DNA of 64,000 nt from Streptomyces caatingaensis (GCF_001187435.1 NZ_LFXA01000014.1:124001-188000), one strand, 5' to 3'; positions 44,141 to 60,974 are shown, counted from the stretch's first letter. The notes: generated by a model from the sequence alone, not told the origin. A program made the numbers and translations.

Positions 44141-44175
44141 GGCGTCCCGCCGGCCCACCGGGCCGGCGGGACGCC
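44141..44175. terminator. Strong hairpin between convergent genes
   Basis: A perfect 16-bp stem (44141-44156 and 44160-44175) with a 3-nt loop lies between the convergent hydrolase and AMP-ligase genes. It would terminate both transcripts. Confidence 0.8.
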
Positions 44176-44182
44176 GCGCGTC

Positions 44183-46051
44183 CTACCGGGCCGCCGCCCG
44201 CCTCCGCAGCGCCGCCTTGTCGACCTTGCCGATGCCCAGGTACGGCAACCCGTCCACCACCTCCAGCCGTTCGGGCAGCTTGAAGCCGGCCAGGCCGCGG
44301 GACCGGAGGAAGGCCCGGACGTCCTCCAGGTCCAACGACCGCCCCGCGCACGGGACCACGTACAGACAGACGATCTCGCCGAAGCGCGGGTGCGGCGCCG
44401 CGACCGCCGCCGCGGCGGCTACCGCCGGGTGCTCGGCCGCCAGCAGGTCCAGCTCCGCGGCCGGGATCTTCTCACCGCCCCGGTTGACGACGTCCCGCGT
44501 GCGCCCCTCCACGACCAGCGCCCCGGAGGGATGGACGCGGACCAGGTCGCCCGTGCGGTAGAAGCCGTCGGTGGTGAACGCGGAGGCGTCCGCCGCCGGA
44601 TCGCCGAGGTAGCCGGCGACCGTGTACGGGCCGCGGGTCAGCAGCTCGCCCACACCGCCGTCCGCCACCGGCGCGCCCTCGTCGTCCAGGACGAGGATCT
44701 CGTCGGCGGGGGAGAGGGGCCGGCCCTGGGTGCCGAGGACGACCTCGTCGGGGTCGTCGAGCGCGGTGTAGCACAGCAGGCCCTCGCTCATCCCGTAGCA
44801 CTGCTGCACCCGGCAGCCCAGCGCCTCCGGGATCCGCTCGATCTGCCGCGGGTGCGGCCGGGCGCCGCCGACCTGGAGCACCCGCAGGCTGCTCAGGTCG
44901 GGCGTGCCCGGCTCGGACGCCGCCTCCGCCCACCGCTCGGCGAGCGCGGGCACCAGCGTCGTATGGGTCACGCCCTCACGCTCGATCAGCTCGAACGCGG
45001 CCGCCGGCTCGGCCGAACCGCCCAGGACGACCGTCCCGCCCGCGCTCAGCGTCCCCAGCACCCCGGGACAGCCGAGGACGAAGCCGTGGGTGGCGGGCAT
45101 CACCGCCAGATAGATCGCGTCCGGGCCCACCCCGGCCACCGCCGGCGTGTGCCGCAACTGGTGGCCGTACGCCTCGTGGAGGCGCGGGATGACCTTCGGC
45201 CGGCCCGTGGTGCCGTTGGACAGCAGGCACACCGCCGGATCCCCGGGCCCGGCCGGCTCACCCTCCCCGCCGGCCTCGTACGGCCCGTCCGGGGGCGCGC
45301 ACAGCGCCGTCAGGTCGACGGTGTCGGCCGCGTCCTCGGGCCGCCCGCCGGTCACCAGCAGGGCCATCGGCCCCTCCGGTCCCGGGTGGCCGTCGCGCAG
45401 CGCACGGCCCAGCGCCAGGTGGTCGAAGCGCGCGTGCCGGCGCGGCAGCGCGAGCGCGGCGGGACGCGTGACGGAGACGATGTGCTCCAGCTCGAACGCG
45501 CGCAGCGTCACCGGCGTGAGCACCGGCGGGGCGCCGAGCCGCGACAGCGCCAGGGTGAGCACCACCAGCTCGACGCCGTTGGGGAGCTGGACGACCACCG
45601 GACTGCCGCGCCGGACGCCGAGCGCGGCCAGCCGCCGCGCGGCCGCGCCGACGGCCGCGGCCAACTCCCCGTGCGTGAGCCGCCGTTCCCCGCACACCAG
45701 CGCCGGGGCACCGGGCCGCGACGCGGCGTGCGCCAGGACGATCTCGTCGATCCGCTCCGCCCGCCACAGCCCCTCACGGCGGTAGCGCTCCGCCCGCTCC
45801 CCGGCGATCACCGGCCACCGGCGCGGCGCCGCGCGGCTGATGAGCGCGTCGAGCTCCGCGAGCGTGAAGTCGTGCTTGTCCCACAGGTCCACCTCGACGC
45901 CGAAGCGCTTGCGGAGCGCGGTCTCCAGCTCCACGGTCTCGGTGGAGTCCAGCGCCAGATGGGCGCGGAGCAGGCGGTCCGGGAGCAACTCCTCCTCGTC
46001 CACCCCGATTTCCCGCAGGATGGTGCGTATCCCGTCCACGGATCCGTCCAC
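44183..46051 (-). CDS. Carrier protein-AMP ligase fusion (aryl/picolinate loading enzyme)
   Basis: A 622-residue didomain protein. Residues 1-75 form a carrier protein with 'LALDSTETVELE' (Ser36 for phosphopantetheine). Residues 80-622 are an AMP ligase of the DhbE/EntE/picolinate type: 'YRREGLWRAERIDEIVL', 'CLLSNGTTGRPK', 'QQCYGMSEGLLCYTALDDP', 'YRTGDLVRV' and the A10 lysine in 'IGKVDKAAL'. It should adenylate an aryl acid and load it on its own carrier. In caerulomycin/collismycin loci a carrier-ligase didomain loads picolinate, which fits the neighbouring picolinate genes. The GTG at 46051 follows GGGAGGGC. It reads away from the assembly-line operon. Confidence 0.88.
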   Translation of the reverse strand: MDGSVDGIRTILREIGVDEEELLPDRLLRAHLALDSTETVELETALRKRFGVEVDLWDKHDFTLAELDALISRAAPRRWPVIAGERAERYRREGLWRAERIDEIVLAHAASRPGAPALVCGERRLTHGELAAAVGAAARRLAALGVRRGSPVVVQLPNGVELVVLTLALSRLGAPPVLTPVTLRAFELEHIVSVTRPAALALPRRHARFDHLALGRALRDGHPGPEGPMALLVTGGRPEDAADTVDLTALCAPPDGPYEAGGEGEPAGPGDPAVCLLSNGTTGRPKVIPRLHEAYGHQLRHTPAVAGVGPDAIYLAVMPATHGFVLGCPGVLGTLSAGGTVVLGGSAEPAAAFELIEREGVTHTTLVPALAERWAEAASEPGTPDLSSLRVLQVGGARPHPRQIERIPEALGCRVQQCYGMSEGLLCYTALDDPDEVVLGTQGRPLSPADEILVLDDEGAPVADGGVGELLTRGPYTVAGYLGDPAADASAFTTDGFYRTGDLVRVHPSGALVVEGRTRDVVNRGGEKIPAAELDLLAAEHPAVAAAAAVAAPHPRFGEIVCLYVVPCAGRSLDLEDVRAFLRSRGLAGFKLPERLEVVDGLPYLGIGKVDKAALRRRAAAR

Positions 46052-46107
46052 GGCGACGCCCTCCCTCTCACCTTTCGCTCACCGTAGCGCGCCGACGGCC
46101 CGTGTTC

Positions 46108-46130
46108 TTTACATCACTGGTCGTAGAACC
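46108..46130 (-). promoter_or_regulatory. Shared cluster motif, site 2
   Basis: On the minus strand, GGTTCTACG-N6-GATGTAAA, ending 56 nt before the loading-ligase start. It lies inside a GTTCT-N16-AGAAC inverted repeat (46104-46129) in the 178-bp divergent region, so it could also serve the aminotransferase operon. Confidence 0.45.
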
Positions 46131-46229
46131 CACAGCATCCAACGGCCAGTAGCCGCGCGGTACACCCGGCAGGACGATTCCGGGGACGGTGTGAAAGGCA
46201 CACCGCGCTTCGGGGGAAGTGTCGTCAAA

Positions 46230-47516
46230 ATGCCCTCACGGACCATGCCACCACGATTCGCCGTGCCGTATCCGACGCGCGGCAGCGTCCTCGGCGAGGA
46301 GGAACTGGAAGCCCTGTCGGACGTCGTCAGGTCACAGCTCCCGCTGTCCGCCGGCACCCACCGCGAAGCCTTCGAGGAGGGCTTCCGCCGGCTCGTGGGC
46401 AGCCGCCACGCGCTGTCCGTCACCAGCGGCACCGTCGCGCTGGCCCTCGCCGTCAACCTGCTCGACCTGCGGCCGGGCGACGAGGTGATCGCCACGCCGC
46501 AGACGTACAAGGCCACCGTCCAGCCGCTGCTCGACCGGCAGGTGCGCGTGCGTTTCTGCGACGTCGAACCGCATTCCCTCAACGCCGATCCGGCGAGCGT
46601 CGAATCCCTGGTGACCGACCGGACCCGGGCGATCCTGCTCGTCCATTACGGCGGACTCCCCGCCGACATGGAATCCGTCATGCGCATCGCCCGCCCGCGC
46701 GGCATCGTGGTCGTCGAGGACTGCGCGCACGCCCTCGGCGCCCTCCACCACGGCCGGCGCCCCGGCGCCCTCGCCGACATCGGCTGTTTCAGCTTCCATT
46801 CCAGCAAGAACATCACCACCCTCGGCGAGGGCGGCATGGTGACGCTGCGGGACGACGCCTGGGCCGAACGGCTCGACCGCATGCGCTCCAACGAGTCCGA
46901 CGCGGCGTTCGTCCCCGCCCCGCGCCGCCTCGCCGACGGCGACGACCCGTTCCCCTGGATGCTGCACCCCGGCAACTCCTACACGCACGCCTGCGTCGAG
47001 GTCCGCCACGCCGGGACCAACGCCACGCTCTCCGAGGCGGGCGCCGCCGTCGGACTCGTCCAACTCGGCCGCCTGGACGCCCTCGTGGCCCGGCGCCGCG
47101 CCATCGCCGCCCGGATCACCGCCGTCCTGGAGCGCTACCCCTTCGTCCGCGTCGTCCGCGAACCGGAAGGCGTGCGCAACGCCTACCACCTGTACACCTT
47201 CTTCCTCGACCCGGCGTGCGGCGTCAGCCGCAACGCCTTCGTCGAACGGCTCGTCGCCACCGGCGTGGAGATGCAGCTGCGCTACTTCCCCCTGCACCTG
47301 CTGCCCGAGTGGCGGGCCCGAGGGCACGGCCCCGGCGAATGCCCGGTGGCCGAACGGATGTGGTTCGAGCGGCAGGTCAACCTCCCCTGCCAGCCCGGCC
47401 TTTCGGACGAGCACGTCGACCGGCTGCTGGCCGCGCTGGAGACCGTCCTCGACGAGACCGCCCGCGGCCGCCCGCCCGCCGGCCCCGCCCCCGTACCGAT
47501 GCGGATCCCCCACTGA
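46230..47516 (+). CDS. DegT/DnrJ/EryC1/StrS-family aminotransferase (candidate lysine 2-aminotransferase)
   Basis: A 428-residue PLP enzyme of the sugar-aminotransferase superfamily: 'TSGTVALALAVNLLDLRPGDEVIATPQTYKAT', 'VVVEDCAHALGA' and the PLP lysine K193 in 'SFHSSKNITTLGEGG'. No sugar genes are present. Paired 22 bp upstream of a NikD-like oxidase, it most likely transaminates the 2-amino group of lysine to give piperideine-2-carboxylate, the first step to picolinate in nikkomycin, streptogramin B and bipyridine pathways. ATG at 46230 with GGGGGAAG 13 nt upstream. Confidence 0.85.
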   Translation: MPSRTMPPRFAVPYPTRGSVLGEEELEALSDVVRSQLPLSAGTHREAFEEGFRRLVGSRHALSVTSGTVALALAVNLLDLRPGDEVIATPQTYKATVQPLLDRQVRVRFCDVEPHSLNADPASVESLVTDRTRAILLVHYGGLPADMESVMRIARPRGIVVVEDCAHALGALHHGRRPGALADIGCFSFHSSKNITTLGEGGMVTLRDDAWAERLDRMRSNESDAAFVPAPRRLADGDDPFPWMLHPGNSYTHACVEVRHAGTNATLSEAGAAVGLVQLGRLDALVARRRAIAARITAVLERYPFVRVVREPEGVRNAYHLYTFFLDPACGVSRNAFVERLVATGVEMQLRYFPLHLLPEWRARGHGPGECPVAERMWFERQVNLPCQPGLSDEHVDRLLAALETVLDETARGRPPAGPAPVPMRIPH

Positions 47517-47538
47517 CCCCCGAGCCCGAGGCGGACAC

Positions 47539-48707
47539 ATGGAGTACGACATCGTCGTCGTCGGCGGCGGACCCACCGGGCTCGCCACCGCCTGGCACAC
47601 CGCCGCCCGGGGACGGCGGACCCTCGTCCTGGACCGGCACGGCTTCTTCAACGAACGCGCCGGCAGCGGCGGCGCCGAACGGCACTGGCGCCTCCAGTAC
47701 ACCCAGGAGGACCTGTTCCGCCTCACCCTGGAGACCCTGCCGCTGTGGCGGCGCCTGGAGGAACTGGCCGAACGCACCCTCGTCCACTCCACCGGAAGCC
47801 TCTGGTTCGGCGACATCGAGGTGGAGACCAACGAGGGCCAGATCGCCGCCACCGCCCGCACCATGGACCGCCTCGACGTCCCCTACGAGTGGCTCGGCGC
47901 CCGCGACATCGAGAAACGCTTCGGCTTCGCCCGCCTGCCCGCCCACTACGAGGGCTTCCTCCAGCCCGACGGCGGCACCATCGACGTCCGCGGCACCCTC
48001 GCCGCCCTCTACCGCCTCGCCCAGGAGAACGGCGCGATCCTCAGCGGCGGCGAACGCGCCCTGGAGGTGCTCCCCGACGCCGACGGCGTCACCGTCCGCA
48101 CCGACCGCGGCACCCACCGCGCCGCCAAGGCCGTCCTCGCCAACGGCCCCGGAATCAACGACCTGCTGGCCCCGCTCGGCGCCCGGCTCGGCATACGGCT
48201 CTACGAGATGGCCCTCGTCACGCTGCGCCGCCGCGCCCCGGACCACCTGCCCTTCTGGTTCGTCTTCCAGCAGCCGGCCGAGCAGGACACCAACCTCTTC
48301 TACGGCTTCGGCCACAACCCCTGGTCGCCCGGCGACCTCGTCCGCCTCGGCCCCGACTTCGAGGTCGACCCGCTCCCCGACGCCGACGCGGCCACCGGCC
48401 GGGCCGACCCGCGCCACGTGCGGCGGCTGTGCTCCTGGGTGGAGCGCCACCTGCCCGTCCTCGACCCGCACCCCGTGCGCACCGGCAGCTGCCTGGCCGT
48501 CCTCCCCGCCGACCCCGCCCGCCAGTTCCACCTCGGACGCGCCGACGGCCTCGTGCCGCACGGCGAGCACCTCGTGCTCCACAGCTCCGGCTGGGGCTTC
48601 AAACTCGTGCCCCTCCTCGGCCGGATCTGCGCCGACCTGGCCATCGACGGCCGCACCGCGTCCGACATCGCCCGCCTCGCCCCGACCGCGCCGCAGGAGG
48701 CTCAACC

Positions 48708-48711
<4 letters not shown>
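47539..48711 (+). CDS. NikD-like covalent flavoprotein (piperideine-2-carboxylate to picolinate oxidase)
   Basis: A 390-residue member of the monomeric sarcosine oxidase/NikD family: FAD fold 'YDIVVVGGGPTGLATAWHTAARGRRTLVLDR', 'GGAERHWRLQYTQEDL', C-terminal 'SSGWGFKLVPLLGRI'. Cys318 in 'RTGSCLAVLPADPARQFHLG' lies where MSOX Cys315 and NikD Cys321 hold FAD covalently. NikD oxidises piperideine-2-carboxylate to picolinate. The length equals that of NikD (about 389). It overlaps the megasynthase start (GTGA), so translation is coupled. Confidence 0.87.
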
Positions 48712-56192
<7,481 letters not shown>

Positions 56193-56247
56193 GCGGGACG
56201 CGCGTTCCCCCTCTCCTGCCCCTCCCCACCAGTGAAGGGTCCTTACC

Positions 56248-59200
56248 GTGCCCACCACCAAGTCCATCGAGGACATCTACGAGCTCACCCCCATCCAGCA
56301 GGGCCTCCTCTTCGAGCAGCTCGCCCGCCCCGAGGCCGGCGTCTACATCGAACAGCTCCTCCTCACCTTCGACGGCACCCTCCACCCCGAACCCTTCGGC
56401 CGCGCCTGGCAGATGGTCGTCGACCGGCACCCCATCCTGCGCACCTCCTTCCACTGGCGCGACGAGGGACTGCCGCTCCAGGTCGTCCACCGGCACGCCG
56501 AACTGCCGCTGGAGGTCCTCGACTGGCGCGACGTCCCCCAGGACGGGCAGCGGCGGCGGTTCGAGGAATGGCTCGACCGCGAGCGCGTCGAGGGCTTCGA
56601 CCTCACCAGGGCGCCGCTGATGCGGATCGGCGTCGTGCGGACCGCCCCCGAGCAGTGGGTGTTCGTCTGGCGGCTGTCCCACCTCCTCATGGACGGCTGG
56701 TCCTTCGGGCTCGCGGTCGGCGACTTCATCGACTGCTACCGGGGCCTGTGCCTCGGCCACGAGCCCGAGCGGCGGCCCATGCGGCCCTACCGGGACTACG
56801 CGGCGTGGTGGGCCCGCCAGGACGCCGCCGCCGACCGGGAGTTCTGGGCGGCCGAGCTGGCCGGCTTCACCCCGCCCGAGCCGCTGCGGCTGGGCGGCCG
56901 CCCGCCCGCCCCGGGCGAGCCCAGCCACGGCTTCGTCGAACTCGACCTCTCCGACATCGAGCCCGCCGTCCGCGCCCTCTCGCGCACCCACCAGCTCACC
57001 CTGAACACCATCGTGCAGGGCGCCTGGCTGCTCGTCCTGTCCCACCACTACGGCACCGACGACGTCCTGTGCGGCTTCACCATGGCCCACCGGCCCGGCG
57101 AACTGCGCGGCAGCGAGACGATCCTGGGCCCGCTGATCTCCACCATGCCGGTGCGCGAGCGCCTGGAGCCCCACCGCACGGCGCTCGCGTGGCTGCGCGA
57201 CTTCCAGGTGCACATCGCCGCCGTCCGCGAGCACACCGGCATGCCGCTGTTTGACGTCCAGCGGCTGGCGGGGCTGCCGCTGGACGTGCCGCTGCTGGAG
57301 AGCAGCGTGAGCTACGAGAACATGCCGATGCCGGACTTCGCCCTCCAGGAGACCGGCATGAAGCTCAGCTCCATGCGCTACGACGGGCGGCCGCACTACC
57401 CGATCACCATGGTGATCATGCCGGGGGAGGGCATGCCGCTGCGTGTGATCCACGACCGCGGCCGGATCTCCCCGGAGGCCGCCCAGCGCTTCTGCGACCA
57501 GCTGCGGACCGTGCTCACCCGCATGGCGACGAGCCCCGAACTCACCTTGGGCGAGCTCTCCCCGGGCGCCGGCGCCGCCGCCCCCGTCCCCGCCCCGGCG
57601 GTCCGCCTGGAGACCGAGGAGGCCACGCTGCACGGCACGTTCGCCCGGCACGCCGCCCGCACCCCCGACGCCGAGGCACTGTCGTACCAGGGCACACGCC
57701 TGACGTACCGTCAGCTCGACGAGCGCGGCGACGCCGTGGCGGGCCTGCTGGCCGGGGCGGGCGTGCGGCCCGGCGACCGGGTCGGGCTCTGTCTCGACCG
57801 CGGCCCCGACCTGATCGCGGCGATGCTCGGGGTGTTCAAGGCCGGAGCCGCCTATGTGCCGCTGGACCCGGCGCACCCGGCCGCGCGCCTGGCGTGGACG
57901 GTCCGGGACGCCGCACCGGCCGCCGTCCTCACCACCCCCGGACGCGCCGGTCTCCTGGGCGACTTCGACGGACCCGTCCTGGAGGTCCGTGACGACCTCG
58001 CCCTGCCCGCCGGCCCCGCCCTCCCGGAGACCGGGCCCGACACCCCCGCGTACGTCCTGCACACCTCCGGCTCCACCGGCCGCCCCAAGGCCGTCGTCGT
58101 CACCCACCGCAACGTGCAGAGCCTCCTCGCCGCCGGGCGCGCGCTGTTCGGCTTCGGCGCGGACGACGTGTGGACGTGCAGCCACTCCTTCGGCTTCGAC
58201 TACTCGGTCTGGGAGATCTGGGGCGCCCTCGGCAACGGCGCCCGCCTCGTGCTCGTCCCGCCGGAGACCGTGCGGTCGCCGGGCGACTACCACGCCCTCG
58301 TGCGCGACGAGCGGGTCACCGTCTCCTCCCAGACGCCCACCCTCTTCGAGCACTTCGCCGCCGCCGACGAGGCGGCCGGCGACCCGCTGGCCCTGCGGCA
58401 CGTCTTCCTCGGCGGCGACCGGCTCACCACCGCCGTCCTGCGGCCCTGGATCGAGCGGCACGGCGACCGGCGGCCCCGGGTGCACAACCTCTACGGCGTC
58501 ACCGAGGCCACCGTCGTCTCCACCTGGCACACCGTCACCGCCGACGAGGTCCTGGCCGACGCCCCCGTCCCCATCGGCCGGGCCCTGCCCAACCAGCGGG
58601 CCTACCTGCTCGACGAGCGCGGCCGCGCCGTCGCCGAGGGCACACGCGGCGAACTCTGCGTCGCCGGACCGGCCGTGGCCGCCGGCTACCACGACCGCGA
58701 GGAGCTCACCGCCCGGCGCTTCGGCACCGAACCGGCCCCGCCCGGCGAACGCCTCTACCGCACCGGGGACTTCGCCCGCGCCCTGCCCGACGGCACCCTC
58801 CAGTACCTCGGCCGCGACGACACCCAGGTCAAGATCCGCGGCCACCGCGTCGAACTCGGCGAGGTCGAGGCGGCGTTGCGCGCCCACCCGGCCGTGCGCT
58901 CGGCCGTCGCCGTGGTCCGCGACGACGGCGGGGGCGGCCGCATCGTCGGCTACGGCGTCCCGGCCGCCACGCGCGTCCCCGAGGACGAGGTGCGCGCGGA
59001 CCTCGGCGAGCGGCTGCCCGCGCACATGGTGCCGTCCGCCTTCGTCTGGCTGGACGCGCTGCCCGTCGCGGTCGGCGGCAAGGTGGACGTCCGCTCGCTG
59101 CCCGCGCCCGCCGCGCACCGCCCCGCCGGCCGGGCGGAGCCGCGCACCCCGCTGGAGCGTGAACTGGCCGCCCTGGTCGCCCGGTTGGCCGGACTGCCGG

Positions 59201-59379
59201 AGGTGGGACCCGACGACCGGTTCGCCGACCTCGGGCTGCACTCCGCGCACCTGATGCGGCTGATGACGACCCTGAGCTCCCGCTGGGACGCGGCGGTTCC
59301 CCTGCGGGAGATCTACGCGTCCCCCACCGTCGCCGCGCTGGCCCGCCTGGTGGAGCGGGCCCGGAAGGAGCAGCCGTGA
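56248..59379 (+). CDS. NRPS module C-A-PCP
   Basis: A 1043-residue protein. The C domain (about 1-430) starts 'YELTPIQQGLLFEQLARPEAGVYIEQ' and has SHLLMDG (S144, H145, D149): the first His of HHxxxDG is Ser, but the catalytic second His is kept. The A domain (about 455-950) has 'LHTSGSTGRPKAV' and pocket residues read as D-Y-W-T-F-G-L-V-V, which I cannot match to a known substrate. The PCP motif is LGLHS (S999) rather than LGGHS. No TE. In bipyridine pathways the equivalent protein adds leucine that is later removed by an amidohydrolase, which is encoded nearby. GTG at 56248, after AAGGG. Confidence 0.88.
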   Translation: MPTTKSIEDIYELTPIQQGLLFEQLARPEAGVYIEQLLLTFDGTLHPEPFGRAWQMVVDRHPILRTSFHWRDEGLPLQVVHRHAELPLEVLDWRDVPQDGQRRRFEEWLDRERVEGFDLTRAPLMRIGVVRTAPEQWVFVWRLSHLLMDGWSFGLAVGDFIDCYRGLCLGHEPERRPMRPYRDYAAWWARQDAAADREFWAAELAGFTPPEPLRLGGRPPAPGEPSHGFVELDLSDIEPAVRALSRTHQLTLNTIVQGAWLLVLSHHYGTDDVLCGFTMAHRPGELRGSETILGPLISTMPVRERLEPHRTALAWLRDFQVHIAAVREHTGMPLFDVQRLAGLPLDVPLLESSVSYENMPMPDFALQETGMKLSSMRYDGRPHYPITMVIMPGEGMPLRVIHDRGRISPEAAQRFCDQLRTVLTRMATSPELTLGELSPGAGAAAPVPAPAVRLETEEATLHGTFARHAARTPDAEALSYQGTRLTYRQLDERGDAVAGLLAGAGVRPGDRVGLCLDRGPDLIAAMLGVFKAGAAYVPLDPAHPAARLAWTVRDAAPAAVLTTPGRAGLLGDFDGPVLEVRDDLALPAGPALPETGPDTPAYVLHTSGSTGRPKAVVVTHRNVQSLLAAGRALFGFGADDVWTCSHSFGFDYSVWEIWGALGNGARLVLVPPETVRSPGDYHALVRDERVTVSSQTPTLFEHFAAADEAAGDPLALRHVFLGGDRLTTAVLRPWIERHGDRRPRVHNLYGVTEATVVSTWHTVTADEVLADAPVPIGRALPNQRAYLLDERGRAVAEGTRGELCVAGPAVAAGYHDREELTARRFGTEPAPPGERLYRTGDFARALPDGTLQYLGRDDTQVKIRGHRVELGEVEAALRAHPAVRSAVAVVRDDGGGGRIVGYGVPAATRVPEDEVRADLGERLPAHMVPSAFVWLDALPVAVGGKVDVRSLPAPAAHRPAGRAEPRTPLERELAALVARLAGLPEVGPDDRFADLGLHSAHLMRLMTTLSSRWDAAVPLREIYASPTVAALARLVERARKEQP

Positions 59380-60527
59380 CCGTGCCGGAGGACACCCGCG
59401 CCAAGGAGGACGCGGCCTGGCGCGAGCGGGTGCGCGCCTTCGCCCGCGAGCACGTGGCCCCGCTGTCGGACGCGATGGACCGCGCGGCCGCCCTCGACCC
59501 GGGGCTGCGGGAGAAGCTGTTCGCGGCCGGACTGATGGCCGTCGAGGCCCCGGCCCGGTACGGCGGCGGGGGCGGGTCGCTGCGGCGGGTCGCGCTCACC
59601 ATCGAGGAGATCGCCCGCACCGACCCCGGCGTCGCGGTGGCCGTCGACGTGCAGAACGCGCTGATCGTCGCGACCCTGCTGCGGCAGGGCAGCGGCGACC
59701 AGCGGCGGCGGCACCTGCCGCTGCTGGCCACCCGGCGCGTCGGCGCCTTCGCGCTCTCCGAGGAGGGGGCGGGCAGCGACGCCTTCGCGGGCACCACCGC
59801 GGCGGTGCCGGCGCCGGACGGCGACGGCTGGCTGGTGACCGGCCGCAAGCGCTGGACCAGCAACGCCGGCGCGGCCGACCTCTTCCTGGTGTACGCCCGC
59901 ACCGAGGGGCACGGCTCCTCGGCCTTCCTGGTCGAGCGGGCGGCCGAGGGGCTGGACGTCGTCCCGCGCACCGAACAGCTCGGCGTGCGGGCCGCGTCCA
60001 CGGCCGACCTCGTCCTGGAGGACGTGCGGGTGCGGCGCGCGGACTGCGTCGGGGGGATCGGCAACGGCGAGGGCGTGGCCATCGCCGCCCTCGACATCGG
60101 CCGCATCGGCATCGCCGCCCAGCTCGTCGGGCTGGCGCAGGGCGCGCTGGACGAGGCGGTGGCCTACAGCGGGCGGCGCGAGCAGTTCGGCCGTCCGGTC
60201 GGGGAGTTCCAGGGCGTGCGGTTCACGCTGGCCGACATGGCCACCGACGTCGCCGCCGCCCGGGCCCTGCTGTACGACGTGGTGCGCGACGTGGAGGCCG
60301 GGGCGGACATCGCGGAGCGGCTGCGGATGTCCGCCATGGCCAAGTACTTCGCCTCCCAGGTGGCCGAGCGGACCGCGTCGCGGGCCGTCGAGGTGCTCGG
60401 CGGGAACGGCTTCACCCGGGAGTACCCGGTGGAGCGGTTCTACCGGGACGCGAAGGCGGGCAAGATCTACGAGGGGACGTCGAACATCCTGCTGAACAGC
60501 ATCTCCCGTTCCCTGGGCGGGACCTGA
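59376..60527 (+). CDS. Acyl-CoA dehydrogenase-like flavoprotein acting in trans on the assembly line
   Basis: A 383-residue ACAD-fold protein: 'GAFALSEEGAGSD' flavin loop, 'WTSNAGAADLFLVYART', 'REQFGRPVGEFQGVRFTLADMATDVAAAR', 'VLGGNGFTREYPVERFYRDAK' and the catalytic-base region 'KIYEGTSNILL' with Glu present. Its start overlaps the NRPS stop (GTGA). In the caerulomycin/collismycin work a trans-acting flavoprotein assists C-C bond formation and ring closure; this is the obvious candidate. A standard fatty-acid or aminoacyl-PCP dehydrogenase is the alternative. Confidence 0.87.
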   Translation: MTVPEDTRAKEDAAWRERVRAFAREHVAPLSDAMDRAAALDPGLREKLFAAGLMAVEAPARYGGGGGSLRRVALTIEEIARTDPGVAVAVDVQNALIVATLLRQGSGDQRRRHLPLLATRRVGAFALSEEGAGSDAFAGTTAAVPAPDGDGWLVTGRKRWTSNAGAADLFLVYARTEGHGSSAFLVERAAEGLDVVPRTEQLGVRAASTADLVLEDVRVRRADCVGGIGNGEGVAIAALDIGRIGIAAQLVGLAQGALDEAVAYSGRREQFGRPVGEFQGVRFTLADMATDVAAARALLYDVVRDVEAGADIAERLRMSAMAKYFASQVAERTASRAVEVLGGNGFTREYPVERFYRDAKAGKIYEGTSNILLNSISRSLGGT

Positions 60528-60561
60528 GCGCGGGACCCGCTCCCCGCGCGGTCCCGCCCAG

Positions 60562-60598
60562 GGCCGTTCCTCCGGGGTGGGGACCCGGAGGAACGGCC
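60562..60598. terminator. Bidirectional terminator closing the assembly-line operon
   Basis: A perfect 15-bp stem (60562-60576 and 60584-60598) with a 7-nt loop sits between the convergent flavoprotein and LuxR genes. Confidence 0.85.
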
Positions 60599-60599
60599 G

Positions 60600-60974
60600 T
60601 CAGACCACCCCTCGCCGCATCGCGATCACCACCGCCTCCGTCCGGTCCGCGGCTCCCAGCTTCCGGTAGATCATGTGGAGGTGGGCCTTGACCGTCTGCT
60701 CCGTGATGTTGAGCGTCCGCCCGATGCGACGGTTGGACGACCCCTGGGCGAGCAGTTCCAGCACCTCCTGCTGGCGCTGGGTCAGGTGCACGCACGGTGT
60801 CGTCGTGTCCTTCGCGGGCGGGCGTTCGGGGACCGCGGCCAGGTCCTGGAGCGCGGAGAGCCTGTCGCGCGCCTCCCGGGCCAGGTCGCCGACCTCCTGG
60901 AAGTGCGCGAGCACTTCGTCGATCGTCTTCAGCGCCGCTTCGAGATCCTGGGTGAGCGTACCGGTGCCAGTCAT
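60600..60974 (-). CDS. Small LuxR-type helix-turn-helix regulator
   Basis: A 124-residue protein. The N-terminal 50 residues are helical and charged ('LEAALKTIDEVLAHFQEVGDLAREARDRLSALQDL'); the rest is a LuxR/NarL DNA-binding domain 'LTQRQQEVLELLAQGSSNRRIGRTLNITEQTVKAHLHMIYRKLGAADRTEAVVIA'. There is no receiver or ATPase domain, so it is probably controlled by its level or a partner. Its ATG overlaps the amidohydrolase stop (ATGA). It is likely the pathway-specific regulator; collismycin and caerulomycin loci also carry LuxR-type genes. Confidence 0.88.
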   Translation of the reverse strand: MTGTGTLTQDLEAALKTIDEVLAHFQEVGDLAREARDRLSALQDLAAVPERPPAKDTTTPCVHLTQRQQEVLELLAQGSSNRRIGRTLNITEQTVKAHLHMIYRKLGAADRTEAVVIAMRRGVV

